A stretch of DNA of 11,613 bases from Candidatus Methanogasteraceae archaeon UBA261 (GCA_002506015.1 DAWR01000085.1:1-11613); one strand, 5' to 3'. Positions 1 through 7,891 are shown, counted from the first letter of the stretch. Program-made: numbers and translations. The notes: generated from the sequence alone by a model not told the origin.

Positions 1-1
1 G

Positions 2-1603
2 AATATCCCGATCACGGTTACGGTTTCCCAGCCGCCTGCAATTCCAGAGGTACGTGATCTGAATCTGGGCGATGTGAAGGTTGGCAGCACGTATACGAAA
101 TCACTCACCATAACCGAGGCGGGGCATTACAAAAAACTCATGATAACAAGTGTCATTGTAAAAGGTCGCTTGACAAGGGTCAATTTTCCGCGTGAGATCG
201 CTGCCGGAAGGAGCGGTACGATAAATCTGAAATTGGTGCTGCCGGATGAAGTCATGACTCCGAAGGCGTATTCTGACAATGTTGTGATAACAACGAATGT
301 CGGAACGAAGACCGCGGAGGTGAAATATACTATACCGTTTCCGAAACTATCCATATATTCGGAGAAGAGCTCTTACGATGTGGCTATAGAGCCCGGGTCA
401 TCAAGTGAAGTGTCCATTCCACTGAAGATCAGAGAGACTGGCGGATGCAATCATCTGAAAAATACAAAATTGACATACAAGTGGAGTTCATATCCTGGAA
501 AAAATCCTGACATCTTGAATTATTTTGGGGTGTCTCTAAGGGACGATCATTTCTCACTGATAAAGAGGGGGGATGATAAGACTGCGAATTTACATATCAC
601 GGTTCAGGGAACTGCACCACGCGGGGTGTACGCTGTGCGGATATCAGGCACCGCGAGCAACAACGATGGCAAGACGATCGTAGAAGAGATCGGAATATCA
701 AATATACCGCAATCTTTTATTGATGTGGTGCGGAAACTGGATGGTTTGAAGACCCATAATGATAACCAGCGCGAGATAAGAACCAAGACCATAAGCTTGC
801 TCCATACTGTTGAGCAGGACTATAATAAACACACCGAGGATGTGAAGGTTGCGTGTGAGTTTGGGAATAATGCATACGAGTTCATAGACGTAATCGGAAG
901 TATAAAATACCCAACATCCATACAAGAATCCGGAGACGCTGTGGACGTGGTCAGCACGCTGCACACAAAATATACCAGTTTAACAGATTATTCAAAATAT
1001 TTCCGGAATAAAAATATGATAGATCTGGATCATGACACAATAAAAAATGAAGAGATGAATACTGTTAATAATATTGTTTCTAGCATCAAGCGAATTGAGC
1101 CGGGGACTCTATGTGAAGAGCGAAGCAAATATCAGAATATCAAGGAAATATATATGATCATTGGCTCAAAAAAAGAAGCGCATATACATGATGGTGAGAT
1201 CGCGTATGTTACTCGGGAAATAAACGACAATATAACAATTGCAAAAAATTACGAAAGTGAAGCGTTAGGATATGCCGAAAAATTTAAAAAAACATCCAAC
1301 ATTGGATTTATGTTATATCATTCCAATAGCAAAGAGACTTATGGTGCTGCCATTGAACGATACAAGTCTGCAAAATCAACGTACGAACTGATAGGAAACG
1401 ATTGCAGAATAGATTCTGATCGGGTGGCTGGTGAGATCAGGGAGATCGAGGGCAAGTTAGGTCAACTCGAGACGTTCCGTTCCACAACCATTTTAGGCTC
1501 TATCGCCATTTTCGTGCTGTTATTAATCAACGCGGTGGCAGTGGAACTCAAAAGGATACCTGAAAAACGTATCGAGAACAAATGCAGAAAACTCTGGAGA
1601 TAA
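2..1603 (+). CDS. Exported Ig-like domain protein with C-terminal membrane anchor, N-terminus cut by window edge
   Basis: The frame is open from the first complete codon at base 2, so the gene starts left of the window; the GTG at 74 is an internal valine, not a convincing start. The first ~210 residues read as alternating beta strands with the spacing of tandem Ig-like/CARDB-type domains, including a typical closing strand pattern (APRGVYAVRISGTAS). The next ~260 residues are charged and mainly helical with scattered cysteines. A hydrophobic segment near the C-terminus (TTILGSIAIFVLLLINAVAV) is followed by a basic tail, which predicts an outside ectodomain and a short cytoplasmic end. The next gene starts 2 nt downstream, so the two are surely co-transcribed. 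I do not recognise a specific family. The region is richer in A+T and A/T-ending codons than the rest of the window. A surface or S-layer-associated role is inference. Confidence 0.75.
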   Translation, partial: NIPITVTVSQPPAIPEVRDLNLGDVKVGSTYTKSLTITEAGHYKKLMITSVIVKGRLTRVNFPREIAAGRSGTINLKLVLPDEVMTPKAYSDNVVITTNVGTKTAEVKYTIPFPKLSIYSEKSSYDVAIEPGSSSEVSIPLKIRETGGCNHLKNTKLTYKWSSYPGKNPDILNYFGVSLRDDHFSLIKRGDDKTANLHITVQGTAPRGVYAVRISGTASNNDGKTIVEEIGISNIPQSFIDVVRKLDGLKTHNDNQREIRTKTISLLHTVEQDYNKHTEDVKVACEFGNNAYEFIDVIGSIKYPTSIQESGDAVDVVSTLHTKYTSLTDYSKYFRNKNMIDLDHDTIKNEEMNTVNNIVSSIKRIEPGTLCEERSKYQNIKEIYMIIGSKKEAHIHDGEIAYVTREINDNITIAKNYESEALGYAEKFKKTSNIGFMLYHSNSKETYGAAIERYKSAKSTYELIGNDCRIDSDRVAGEIREIEGKLGQLETFRSTTILGSIAIFVLLLINAVAVELKRIPEKRIENKCRKLWR

Positions 1604-1604
1604 T

Positions 1605-2570
1605 ATGAAAAAAGTGATCCTTATATTAGTTATGATACTGCTTCTCATGAATTTATCGCTTGTTCAGTGTACTGAGAGTGTAAGCGATCTGAAAAAGGAA
1701 CTCCATACTAAGAAAGAAACAATGGATGAAAACATCTGCGGGCACACATATCTACAGAGCACTCTCTCGGATAGTGAGGAATTGGTCAGAAATCATGAAC
1801 TATTAAATCTCGATGGAAACGATCTGGCGCATCTCCTGAATCATGTTCTTGATTTCGTCGACACCGCTGAGATGGTTAACAGCGCATTCGAAGACGGGGA
1901 ATTCGATCAATCCATAGATGAATTACACCGGTTGGATTCGCTCAAAAACAGCGCTGAACGTAAAAAAACAGTTCTTGTAAGTCAGGGATACAATGAATTC
2001 TACGTGGACGACATCCTGACGAATATGGATAGAACCATACAAACATGTGGGGCTCGGGGTTGCCTTGATTTAATTACAAAGTCGGATGATTCCAACAAAC
2101 TTGATAACAAAGAATTTTTTCTGAATTATGCGATACAACTCTGCTGTGAATATAAGTCAGAGGAGTGTGAGGAATTGAATAAAAAACGTGAAGACGTCAC
2201 AAATGAAATTGAACGTAATGAACGGGAAGCAGAGACCTATGAGGAGTACGGAGATTCAAACCTGACCGCAGCGAGAGATGCCCGAGTTAAATTATTTTCG
2301 CTTGATCGCTATGATAAATCAATAAAATACTATGGTGGTGGCTATGGAATTTATGAGAACATCCTTGGGATGCGGGCATCGGATGCTGCGCGACTTGAGG
2401 AAAAGATGAATGGTGTAATATCGGAACGATCAAACGTTTTTCAAGAAGTGCTAACGAATTATAGTATATATTCTATGATATCTATCATATCTGTGGTACT
2501 TGGAATGCGCATAACAAGAAATTATCGAAGAGAGATTAAATTGGGTAAAATAATAAAGAGAGTTTTCTAA
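1605..2570 (+). CDS. Secreted helical protein with signal peptide and C-terminal membrane anchor, unknown function
   Basis: The ATG lies 2 nt after the preceding stop, with GGAG at 1596-1599 inside the end of the upstream gene, so translation is probably coupled. Residues 1-22 (MKKVILILVMILLLMNLSLV) form a clear signal sequence; the following QC is not a good lipobox. The body (about 25-285) is strongly charged and helical, with two cysteine clusters (CGARGC near residue 149 and CC...C near 180-190) that could form disulfides outside the cell. A second hydrophobic segment (about 290-308) and a Lys/Arg-rich tail make a C-terminal anchor. The part before this anchor resembles the same part of the upstream protein (an acidic helical stretch, a Tyr/Lys-rich 'RYxKSIKYY' patch, a YExI motif, then the membrane segment), suggesting related partners. 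No known family was recognised. Confidence 0.75.
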   Translation: MKKVILILVMILLLMNLSLVQCTESVSDLKKELHTKKETMDENICGHTYLQSTLSDSEELVRNHELLNLDGNDLAHLLNHVLDFVDTAEMVNSAFEDGEFDQSIDELHRLDSLKNSAERKKTVLVSQGYNEFYVDDILTNMDRTIQTCGARGCLDLITKSDDSNKLDNKEFFLNYAIQLCCEYKSEECEELNKKREDVTNEIERNEREAETYEEYGDSNLTAARDARVKLFSLDRYDKSIKYYGGGYGIYENILGMRASDAARLEEKMNGVISERSNVFQEVLTNYSIYSMISIISVVLGMRITRNYRREIKLGKIIKRVF

Positions 2571-2645
2571 GTGTTTAAATAATCATGCGTATTCGTGTTA
2601 GAGTCACGGATACCACGCTCACGATCCTTTTGGAGCCCCGCCCGA

Positions 2646-3950
2646 TCACTCATGCCCACGCCTGACACACCCAACTCCTGTAAGAACCGCCTCAATTCCG
2701 TTCTCGACACGATCCGGGTCACGGTCCCCGAGAATCTCGATTCGGAATGTCGCACTCTTTCTTGGCTCGTACCGGTCAATTACATCCGCGCTGATCACGC
2801 CGTCGATCTTTGATACCACATCGCAGAGAACAGATGCATCGGCGTTGTCCGGTATCACAACCGAGATGTCCCGTCGCAACCTGTGAAGATTTTTCAGTTT
2901 CCAGTCGTGTAGCTCGGAATCAGTGAACAATCGTATGTTCTCGATCTTCAGTTCAACCGTCTTCCTTCCTTCTTCCATCAGAATGGTTCTCGGAGCAACC
3001 TTTGTGATGATTCCGAGATGCACAACCCCCGAACGCAGGTGCATAACCGCGCTCTCGCTGCCAATTGATCTGATCAGATCTTCCAACTCGGCGATCTTTG
3101 CGTTGATCAGCTTATCAGACCGTCTCAGCGCGGATTCGGTGTCGCCGAAGTGTGATGCCGCAGACTTCATCGTTGCAGTGAATTCCGAAAGAGAGTTCTC
3201 CTCAATTATTCCTGACAGCCGTGTGCACTCGGAGATGAATGCCTCGTGCACCTCTGCGACCTCCGGATTCTTCATCTGGATCATCGCATACAGATTCGGG
3301 TTCTGACCAAGAATTCGCCCGACAAAATCGAGCATAATCTCATAGACCGGGCTCATGAACCTTCTTGACTCGGAGACCCCGAAACCAAGGCTTTTGAACG
3401 TTGATCCGATGCTCAGGTATGCGAAATGTGTGAGTCCCTGCACAACCGCCATTGTTCGGTCGTGCGTATCAGCGTCCACGATCTCGACGTTTGCGCCCTC
3501 CCCCTCGAAGAGATCAACCACTATGGGAAGCCATCTCTCACACCGTCCAGATGGCGTGACAATCACGGTCTGCCCGCGAATCTCGGGAATACTCGGACCA
3601 AACATCGGATGTGTCCCGATGACCTCTACGGAATCGGGCGCGAACCTCTCCATTGCAGCAAGCGGTATCTTCTTTATCGATGTCACGTCCATGAGAAGAC
3701 TCCCGCGAGTCATCTTCGGCGCAATCTCTTTGATCGTAGCCTCAGTCACATCGATTAAAACAGAGATCACAACGACATCGCTCTCACAAATCACTTTATC
3801 CAGATCGTGCGCATAATTTGCGCCGAGCGCTTCAGCAATCTCGATCTTGCCGCTTTTGCCCCAGACCGTGACATCGTTGCCGAGGCGCTGGAAGAATTTC
3901 GTGAACCATTGCCCGAGTTCACCTGTGCCGCCGATGATCAGGATTTTCAT
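2646..3950 (-). CDS. tyrA: Prephenate dehydrogenase, long archaeal type with C-terminal ferredoxin-fold domain
   Basis: TyrA oxidatively decarboxylates prephenate to 4-hydroxyphenylpyruvate in tyrosine synthesis, in the cytoplasm. The 434-residue protein opens with a Rossmann nucleotide-binding loop (GGTGELG, residues 7-13), followed by DVTSIKK (88-94), the family signature HPMFGP (114-119), and the THDRxMAxxQGLTHF stretch (162-176) whose histidines and glutamine are conserved in the family. Residues 185-295 are the helical dimerisation part. Two further modules follow: a small beta-rich piece (about 305-350) and a betaalphabeta domain (358-430) beginning LRRDISVVIPD. No chorismate mutase is fused. 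The in-frame ATG at 3948-3950 is 10 nt from a GGGAG box; an out-of-frame ATG lies between. cfbB lies upstream on the same strand, 155 bp away. The gene converges on the surface-protein pair. Confidence 0.92.
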   Translation of the reverse strand: MKILIIGGTGELGQWFTKFFQRLGNDVTVWGKSGKIEIAEALGANYAHDLDKVICESDVVVISVLIDVTEATIKEIAPKMTRGSLLMDVTSIKKIPLAAMERFAPDSVEVIGTHPMFGPSIPEIRGQTVIVTPSGRCERWLPIVVDLFEGEGANVEIVDADTHDRTMAVVQGLTHFAYLSIGSTFKSLGFGVSESRRFMSPVYEIMLDFVGRILGQNPNLYAMIQMKNPEVAEVHEAFISECTRLSGIIEENSLSEFTATMKSAASHFGDTESALRRSDKLINAKIAELEDLIRSIGSESAVMHLRSGVVHLGIITKVAPRTILMEEGRKTVELKIENIRLFTDSELHDWKLKNLHRLRRDISVVIPDNADASVLCDVVSKIDGVISADVIDRYEPRKSATFRIEILGDRDPDRVENGIEAVLTGVGCVRRGHE

Positions 3951-3965
3951 GCCATGAATGCTCCC
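3947..3965 (-). promoter_or_regulatory. Shine-Dalgarno box with two-codon leader ORF overlapping the tyrA start
   Basis: On the - strand a GGGAG box (3965-3961) sits 5 nt before an ATG (3955-3953) that opens the mini-ORF ATG GCA TGA. Its stop overlaps the tyrA ATG as ATGA. The in-frame tyrA ATG is 10 nt from the box. Ribosomes could therefore initiate first on the two-codon ORF and re-initiate on tyrA, or simply use the second ATG. Confidence 0.4.
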
Positions 3966-3982
3966 TTGCCGCTTTTCGTGAG

Positions 3983-4034
3983 GTATATATTATTGAGACG
4001 TACATATAACTGTTGTACGCCTGTTGTGTTACGC
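3983..4034 (-). promoter_or_regulatory. Probable tyrA promoter with two TATA-like boxes and repeated TGTTGT motifs
   Basis: On the - strand there are TATA-like elements at 4010-4003 (GTTATATG) and 3993-3983 (AATATATAC). The farther one puts transcription start near 3979 and leaves a leader long enough to include the GGGAG box; the nearer one would start at that box. CGTAC (3999-4003) and GTACG (4015-4019) form an inverted repeat around the first TATA element. On the + strand TGTTGT followed by ACGC occurs twice (4011-4020 and 4022-4034). These could be operator sites, but no regulator is known from the sequence. Confidence 0.4.
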
Positions 4035-4105
4035 ACTCCGGTTATGATGGCGTACCCAAACTTCCTGAAGACGCGAGGGGATTGGCGTGAGGGTTTTTTT
4101 GGATT

Positions 4106-5542
4106 TCACAACTTCACAGCAGAGCCACTTGAGCTTCTGTTAGCATATCGCCTGCATGAATCAATGAATCGGCGCACATCGAGACTTGGCGGCGCATGCA
4201 TATAACTTCCGAGCGCAGCATGCTCGAGCATCCCGTCCATCCCGTTCATGATCCCTTTGCCGCGGTTCATCCGGTATGCGAATCTGACGTCAGGGGCGCA
4301 CTCGGTCACCGAATAATGAAACTCGTGCCCCTTGATCCTGCCCGCACCCACAACCGGGTTATCGGATACGATTGCGTCGGTGTATCCGAGCGCCTGCAGC
4401 CTTGCGGTCATCAACGTCTGCGCCGGAAAGACGCCCGCCATCGAAAACGTCTTCTCCTCCAGGTCCACAAGCGACTCGCAGAGGTATATCATGCCGCCAC
4501 ACTCGCCATAAATTGGCATCCCCTCGGATGCTACGTTTCTGATCTGTTTTCTGAGCCTTCCGTGCGATGACAGCTCTTTTGCGTACAATTCGGGGTACCC
4601 GCCTCCGAAATAGAGCCCATCGGCTTCGGGCAGGCAATCATCCGCAAGCGGGCTAAAGAAGACGATATTCGCATGCCGCCTCAACGAGTCGACCAGATCA
4701 GCATAATAAAAACAGAACGCCGGGTCGCGGGCAATCCCTATTGTGATATCGGCACCAGTGCCGGTATCGGCGTCGTGTTCGCTTGCGTTCTCTTTGCCTA
4801 CCCCCTCACCCACGCCCCCCAGCTCTCCTTCCATCCGCTCCTCGATTGCCGCTCCGCACGCCCCCTCCTGCGCGATACTGATACGCCGGATCGCGGAGAG
4901 ATCGATGCACGCCTCTGCAAGATCTGCCAGCGCTGGCACGTAATCCATGCGATAGCCCTCATGAGCCATGTACAACCCGAGATGCCTCGATGGGAGCTCG
5001 ATGTGCGACGATTTTGGTATCTCTCCGAGCACGGGAATTTCGAGTTCCTGCTGAACCGCGCCCCTGATCATATCGCCGTGCCTCGGACTTCCCACTCTGT
5101 TCAGAATCACGCCGGCGATGTTAATTCTGGAATCGAAGTCGCAGTATCCCTTGATGAGTGCGGCAGCGCTTCTGGACATGCCCTTGACATCAACGACGAG
5201 GATGATCGGCACACCGAGCACTCTTGCGACATGTGCAGCCGATGCGGTGTCGCTCTCGCCCATGCCATCGTACAAGCCCATTGCGCCCTCGATTACACAG
5301 ATATCAAAGCCCGCTGATTCCGAGGCAAACGTCCTGCGGACACCGTCCTCCCCCATCATGAAGATGTCCAGGTTTCTGGATTGGTGCCCGCATATTGCGG
5401 CGTGATGGCTTGGGTCGATGTAATCAGGTCCGATCTTGAACGGTGCAACCCGTAACCTGCGTGCGAACGCAGCCATCAGCGCCATCGCGACGGTGGTCTT
5501 GCCAACGCCGCTGTGAGTTCCTGCGATCAGTATTGCCGACAT
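4106..5542 (-). CDS. cfbB: Cobyrinate / Ni-sirohydrochlorin a,c-diamide synthase (CbiA/CfbB family)
   Basis: Enzymes of this family amidate the a and c acetate side chains of a corrinoid or nickel-sirohydrochlorin ring using ATP and glutamine. In methane-metabolising archaea CfbB serves coenzyme F430 synthesis, while the close homologue CbiA serves cobalamin. The N-terminal ATPase half has the P-loop GTHSGVGKTT (8-17), GPDYIDPSHH (38-47) and EGAMGLYDG (85-93). The C-terminal class I glutaminase-like half has GGGYPE (313-318), the nucleophile Cys348 in GECGG and the partner His449 in SYMHAPPS. Length (478) is normal to slightly long because of an acidic, Gly-rich linker at about 226-264. The ATG at 5542 precedes the P-loop at the usual distance; upstream there is only a weak GGTC box. 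No other cfb gene is in the window, so the CfbB versus CbiA choice rests on general archaeal context and is not certain. Confidence 0.88.
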   Translation of the reverse strand: MSAILIAGTHSGVGKTTVAMALMAAFARRLRVAPFKIGPDYIDPSHHAAICGHQSRNLDIFMMGEDGVRRTFASESAGFDICVIEGAMGLYDGMGESDTASAAHVARVLGVPIILVVDVKGMSRSAAALIKGYCDFDSRINIAGVILNRVGSPRHGDMIRGAVQQELEIPVLGEIPKSSHIELPSRHLGLYMAHEGYRMDYVPALADLAEACIDLSAIRRISIAQEGACGAAIEERMEGELGGVGEGVGKENASEHDADTGTGADITIGIARDPAFCFYYADLVDSLRRHANIVFFSPLADDCLPEADGLYFGGGYPELYAKELSSHGRLRKQIRNVASEGMPIYGECGGMIYLCESLVDLEEKTFSMAGVFPAQTLMTARLQALGYTDAIVSDNPVVGAGRIKGHEFHYSVTECAPDVRFAYRMNRGKGIMNGMDGMLEHAALGSYMHAPPSLDVRRFIDSCRRYANRSSSGSAVKL

Positions 5543-5772
5543 GATTTGACCATTGTGTGACTTGGGTATGCTTCTGACACACTCTCAAGTTCCTATCATA
5601 GACCAGTTTCAATCGTAATAGTGTTACTGCACGTAATTGCTCATATCCTTTCGGGATCTGCGTGTGCTTCGGGTCAACGAATCTGGCTGCCACATTCATC
5701 TCAATCCCGAGACATTTTATTAACAGAACCCGACCAAGGTCACTCATAAGACGTATGTGTTCAGCTAAGTCG

Positions 5773-5818
5773 AAAAAACCACGCGATTTCACGAGATCAA
5801 GACAGAAATCTCGTGAAA
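5773..5818 (-). terminator. Hairpin followed by T6 on the - strand, possible terminator
   Basis: TTTCACGAGAT (5787-5797) and ATCTCGTGAAA (5808-5818) form an 11-bp perfect stem with a 10-nt loop. On the - strand the hairpin is followed 8 nt later by six T residues (5778-5773). It could end transcripts coming from the amidohydrolase, but it lies over 300 nt downstream of that gene and also belongs to a dispersed repeat, so the terminator role is only possible. Confidence 0.35.
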
Positions 5819-5836
5819 ATCTGTGTAATCTTGTGG
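5779..5836 (-). repeat. Palindromic dispersed repeat, copy A
   Basis: Read on the - strand this 58-bp unit begins CCACAAGATT and ends AATCGCGTGG, so its ends are inverted copies (CCACnnGATT / AATCnnGTGG). It contains the 11-bp hairpin and a core beginning GATTTCTGT. A shorter related unit in the opposite orientation lies at 8642-8680, sharing CCACAAGATT, GATTTCTGT, ATCT and the closing CGTGG. No transposase is nearby, so it resembles a small non-coding REP/MITE-like element. Confidence 0.5.
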
Positions 5837-6126
5837 ATAGTTAAACACGCATGATTGCACAAGTTGGCAACGTTGCAAAAAACGCTTGCAGAACGACGGT
5901 TGGGTTTTTTGGTGACAAAGGACACTTCAAGGGTCAAAGCGAAGATTCAACGGATTTGGGCTTTTGTTTGATGTTATCCAACCGGATTATACGATCTCAG
6001 CCACAACAATCAGATCACCCTGCGGACGCCACGATTGCGCTGGATTCGCCGCTGCTGGCAGCAAGCAACACATCCCTTGATTTACTATCGATCCGCAGGG
6101 ATGCGGTCCGTCCGGAATTGCGCAAA

Positions 6127-7206
6127 TCACAACACTGCCCGCCGCGCACGAAACAAAATATCCCCCACCCTTGCACGCCTGACAACGCTCCTGAGGATGT
6201 TCTTTGCCCCCACGAGATTGTGAGAGTTCATATTGAGTACCATAACACTCGCATCCATTCCGGCAACGATTGCCCCGCAGTTCAGACCGAGCGCAACTGC
6301 GCCTGCCCGTGTGCACATCCCAAAGACCTGCTGCTCGCTCAACGAAAATAGCGACGATAGAAATCGCATCTCAGCAAACATATCAACCGAATTGAACATC
6401 ACATTATCAGTACCGGCAGCAACCGAGATTCCGGCGGCGAACATCTCCTCAACGGGTGGAAGACCAACTCCGGTCAACAGATTCGATTGCGAGCAGACAA
6501 CAACAGAAATGCTCTGGTCAGCGACCGCACGCAGATCATCAGGTGATGCATGCGTCAGATGGATCAGGAGATTTGGATCCAGTTCCAGCGCGTCCCTGAT
6601 ATCAGTGGAATCGAGTTCTCCCGCGTGGATTGCAAAAACTCCTCCCCGTTCATGTGTGCGCCTGGCGATTGCTTCTGCGACCCCTTCCTCATAGTCGTTG
6701 GTGCTGCTGATCCCGATGCCGTCAGCCAGACCGAGCATCGGACCGACCTCATCCACGTTCTCGGGGGGGTGGGGCCTAGCAAGAATCGTTGCGGCAACAG
6801 AGAGTCCGTCAATTGCGCGCAGGAGCGCCTGCACCCCAGCCATACCACCCTCTCTGAAATCCGCAAACGCGCACGTTCCGGTCGCAGCCATGTCACAAAC
6901 GCTCGCCCGAATCGCCCTGACAAGATCGTGTGCGGCAGTCTCGCGCAACACGCGGTGCTTGAGTCCACCTGGCGGGCGCACCAGACTGGCGATATCTGTA
7001 ATCTCAGGATCCTTCAGAACCGAGTCCCCTGTATGTGTGTGCGCATTCACAAAACAGGGCATGACAATCCCATGTGCATCAGAGTCAACAGACCCCGCCT
7101 CCTCGCAGACCTCAACGATTACGCCATCCCTGATTCGGATGTAGCCCGCAACCAGATCAAAATCCTCGCCTGCGAGGATGTTTCCCGAGAGCAGATATTC
7201 ACGCAT
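6127..7206 (-). CDS. Metal-dependent amidohydrolase, deaminase-like (ATZ/TRZ, SAH/cytosine deaminase group)
   Basis: The 359-residue protein has the layout of amidohydrolase-superfamily deaminases. A small N-terminal beta segment (1-45) is followed by HxH metal ligands in NAHTHTG (His56, His58), HAGE (194-197) supplying a third His and the catalytic Glu, HLTH (216-219), and AGTDN with Asp267. Spacing matches S-adenosylhomocysteine/5'-deoxyadenosine deaminases, although those are usually over 400 residues; this one is shorter and its substrate is unknown. Likely reaction: hydrolytic deamination of a nucleobase-like ring in the cytoplasm. The ATG (7206-7204) overlaps the upstream gene's stop by 8 nt (ATGCGTGA), and GTGAGAG lies upstream as a weak binding site, so it is probably translated by coupling. 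All key ligands are present, so it should be active. Confidence 0.85.
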   Translation of the reverse strand: MREYLLSGNILAGEDFDLVAGYIRIRDGVIVEVCEEAGSVDSDAHGIVMPCFVNAHTHTGDSVLKDPEITDIASLVRPPGGLKHRVLRETAAHDLVRAIRASVCDMAATGTCAFADFREGGMAGVQALLRAIDGLSVAATILARPHPPENVDEVGPMLGLADGIGISSTNDYEEGVAEAIARRTHERGGVFAIHAGELDSTDIRDALELDPNLLIHLTHASPDDLRAVADQSISVVVCSQSNLLTGVGLPPVEEMFAAGISVAAGTDNVMFNSVDMFAEMRFLSSLFSLSEQQVFGMCTRAGAVALGLNCGAIVAGMDASVMVLNMNSHNLVGAKNILRSVVRRARVGDILFRARRAVL

Positions 7207-7846
7207 CGATGTAATCTCTCACGTCATCTTGGATTTTACTCTCGACCATCGCCGTGACCTTCTCGAAAATCTCGTGCATCTCCGAATCAGAATCCTGGAT
7301 CGCTGACAACTGTTCAAGTATCTGGTATGTCAGGAAAAGGTACGATTCGGGTTCATCGGTTATGATGAGCGAATCGCTGTCCGCTCTTGTGAGTTTCATC
7401 GTGATACTGCGTGCCTTACCATCGGATCCGTAATTAAGATCGAATCTCGTCTGTTCCAGTCCGCCAGGATTCTTTAGACATATCGCAGCATGCTCTGCCT
7501 TCGCACCATAGAGCGCGACGATGTAACGGAGATACGTTATAACCGGGTCAGGAATCTTCAGCCGGCTATACTCTGCGAGCACCATCGGATCGTTTGTGAA
7601 CAACGGAAACGTTATAGTCCGCCCAATGTCCTCTCCGAATGCCAGAGCAAGAGCCATTGTGAGGTCGTCGTGCGTATCCTCGCCTATCTCTTCCAGATGA
7701 TACTCAATCAACTTCTGGATATGCTGCCGCCCTACATCGCCTTTCAGGATTTTTGCGATTGCAGCACCGCCCTTTTTGACGCGTTCATCCATCTCGGGGG
7801 TGAACACACTTATTTCGTCCTTGCTGGTTGTCTTTTTCCGTGACAT
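7199..7846 (-). CDS. Conserved-looking unknown protein coupled to the amidohydrolase
   Basis: The frame is open from an ATG at 7876, but I choose the ATG at 7846 (215 residues). It has AGGGAG 4 nt upstream (7856-7851), and a TATA-like element at 7891-7880 would start transcription near 7860, downstream of the first ATG. The protein is soluble, without signal or membrane segments. It has a basic N-terminus (MSRKKTTSKDE), a helical first half, a central beta-rich part (IGRTITFPLFTNDP) and an acidic helical C-terminus. No catalytic motif is evident and I do not recognise the family. It overlaps the amidohydrolase start by 8 nt, so the two proteins are made together and may act in one pathway or complex. 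Confidence 0.75.
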   Translation of the reverse strand: MSRKKTTSKDEISVFTPEMDERVKKGGAAIAKILKGDVGRQHIQKLIEYHLEEIGEDTHDDLTMALALAFGEDIGRTITFPLFTNDPMVLAEYSRLKIPDPVITYLRYIVALYGAKAEHAAICLKNPGGLEQTRFDLNYGSDGKARSITMKLTRADSDSLIITDEPESYLFLTYQILEQLSAIQDSDSEMHEIFEKVTAMVESKIQDDVRDYIDA

Positions 7847-7879
7847 GTATCTCCCTGATCGATTCTGGTGTCGCATCTG

Positions 7880-7891
7880 TTAAACTATTAT
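7880..7891 (-). promoter_or_regulatory. TATA-like box for the 7846-6127 operon
   Basis: ATAATAGTTTAA on the - strand lies about 40 nt before the chosen ATG at 7846, giving a leader of roughly 15 nt that just includes the AGGGAG site. It lies between the terminator of the preceding gene and the operon. Confidence 0.4.

Larger units (their letters stand above)
5543..6126. other. 584-bp stretch without a recognisable gene
   Basis: Only the palindromic repeat at 5779-5836 and a perfect 10-bp palindrome GCAACGTTGC (5867-5876) stand out. Open frames here either run into shadows of cfbB or the amidohydrolase, or lack a start with a ribosome binding site. One - strand stretch (about 6110-5970) gives a protein-like tail (DVLLAASSGESSAIVASAG, then DLIVVAEIV and a stop) if one base is added in the gcagggtgatctg context, so it might be the end of a decayed gene. 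I recognise no family. A - strand frame from about 5792 to 5580 is also unassigned. Confidence 0.5.

Noticed and set aside
4090..4098. T7 run after cfbB as a terminator
   Set aside because: The T run is on the + strand, so the - strand transcript would have an A run; no hairpin precedes it.
4673..5317. 214-codon + strand frame inside cfbB
   Set aside because: It is antisense to a gene with intact P-loop and glutaminase motifs, and shows no family features of its own.
5424..5792. 122-codon - strand frame overlapping the start of cfbB
   Set aside because: It begins in the repeat with GTG, lacks a binding site and runs into cfbB in another frame; no family recognised.
5779..5836. Could the repeat be part of a CRISPR array?
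   Set aside because: There are only two diverged copies about 2.8 kb apart, in opposite orientation, with no regular spacers or cas genes.
6550..7257. 235-codon + strand frame opposite the amidohydrolase
   Set aside because: The opposite strand carries all the metal-ligand motifs; this frame is a by-product of its codon pattern.
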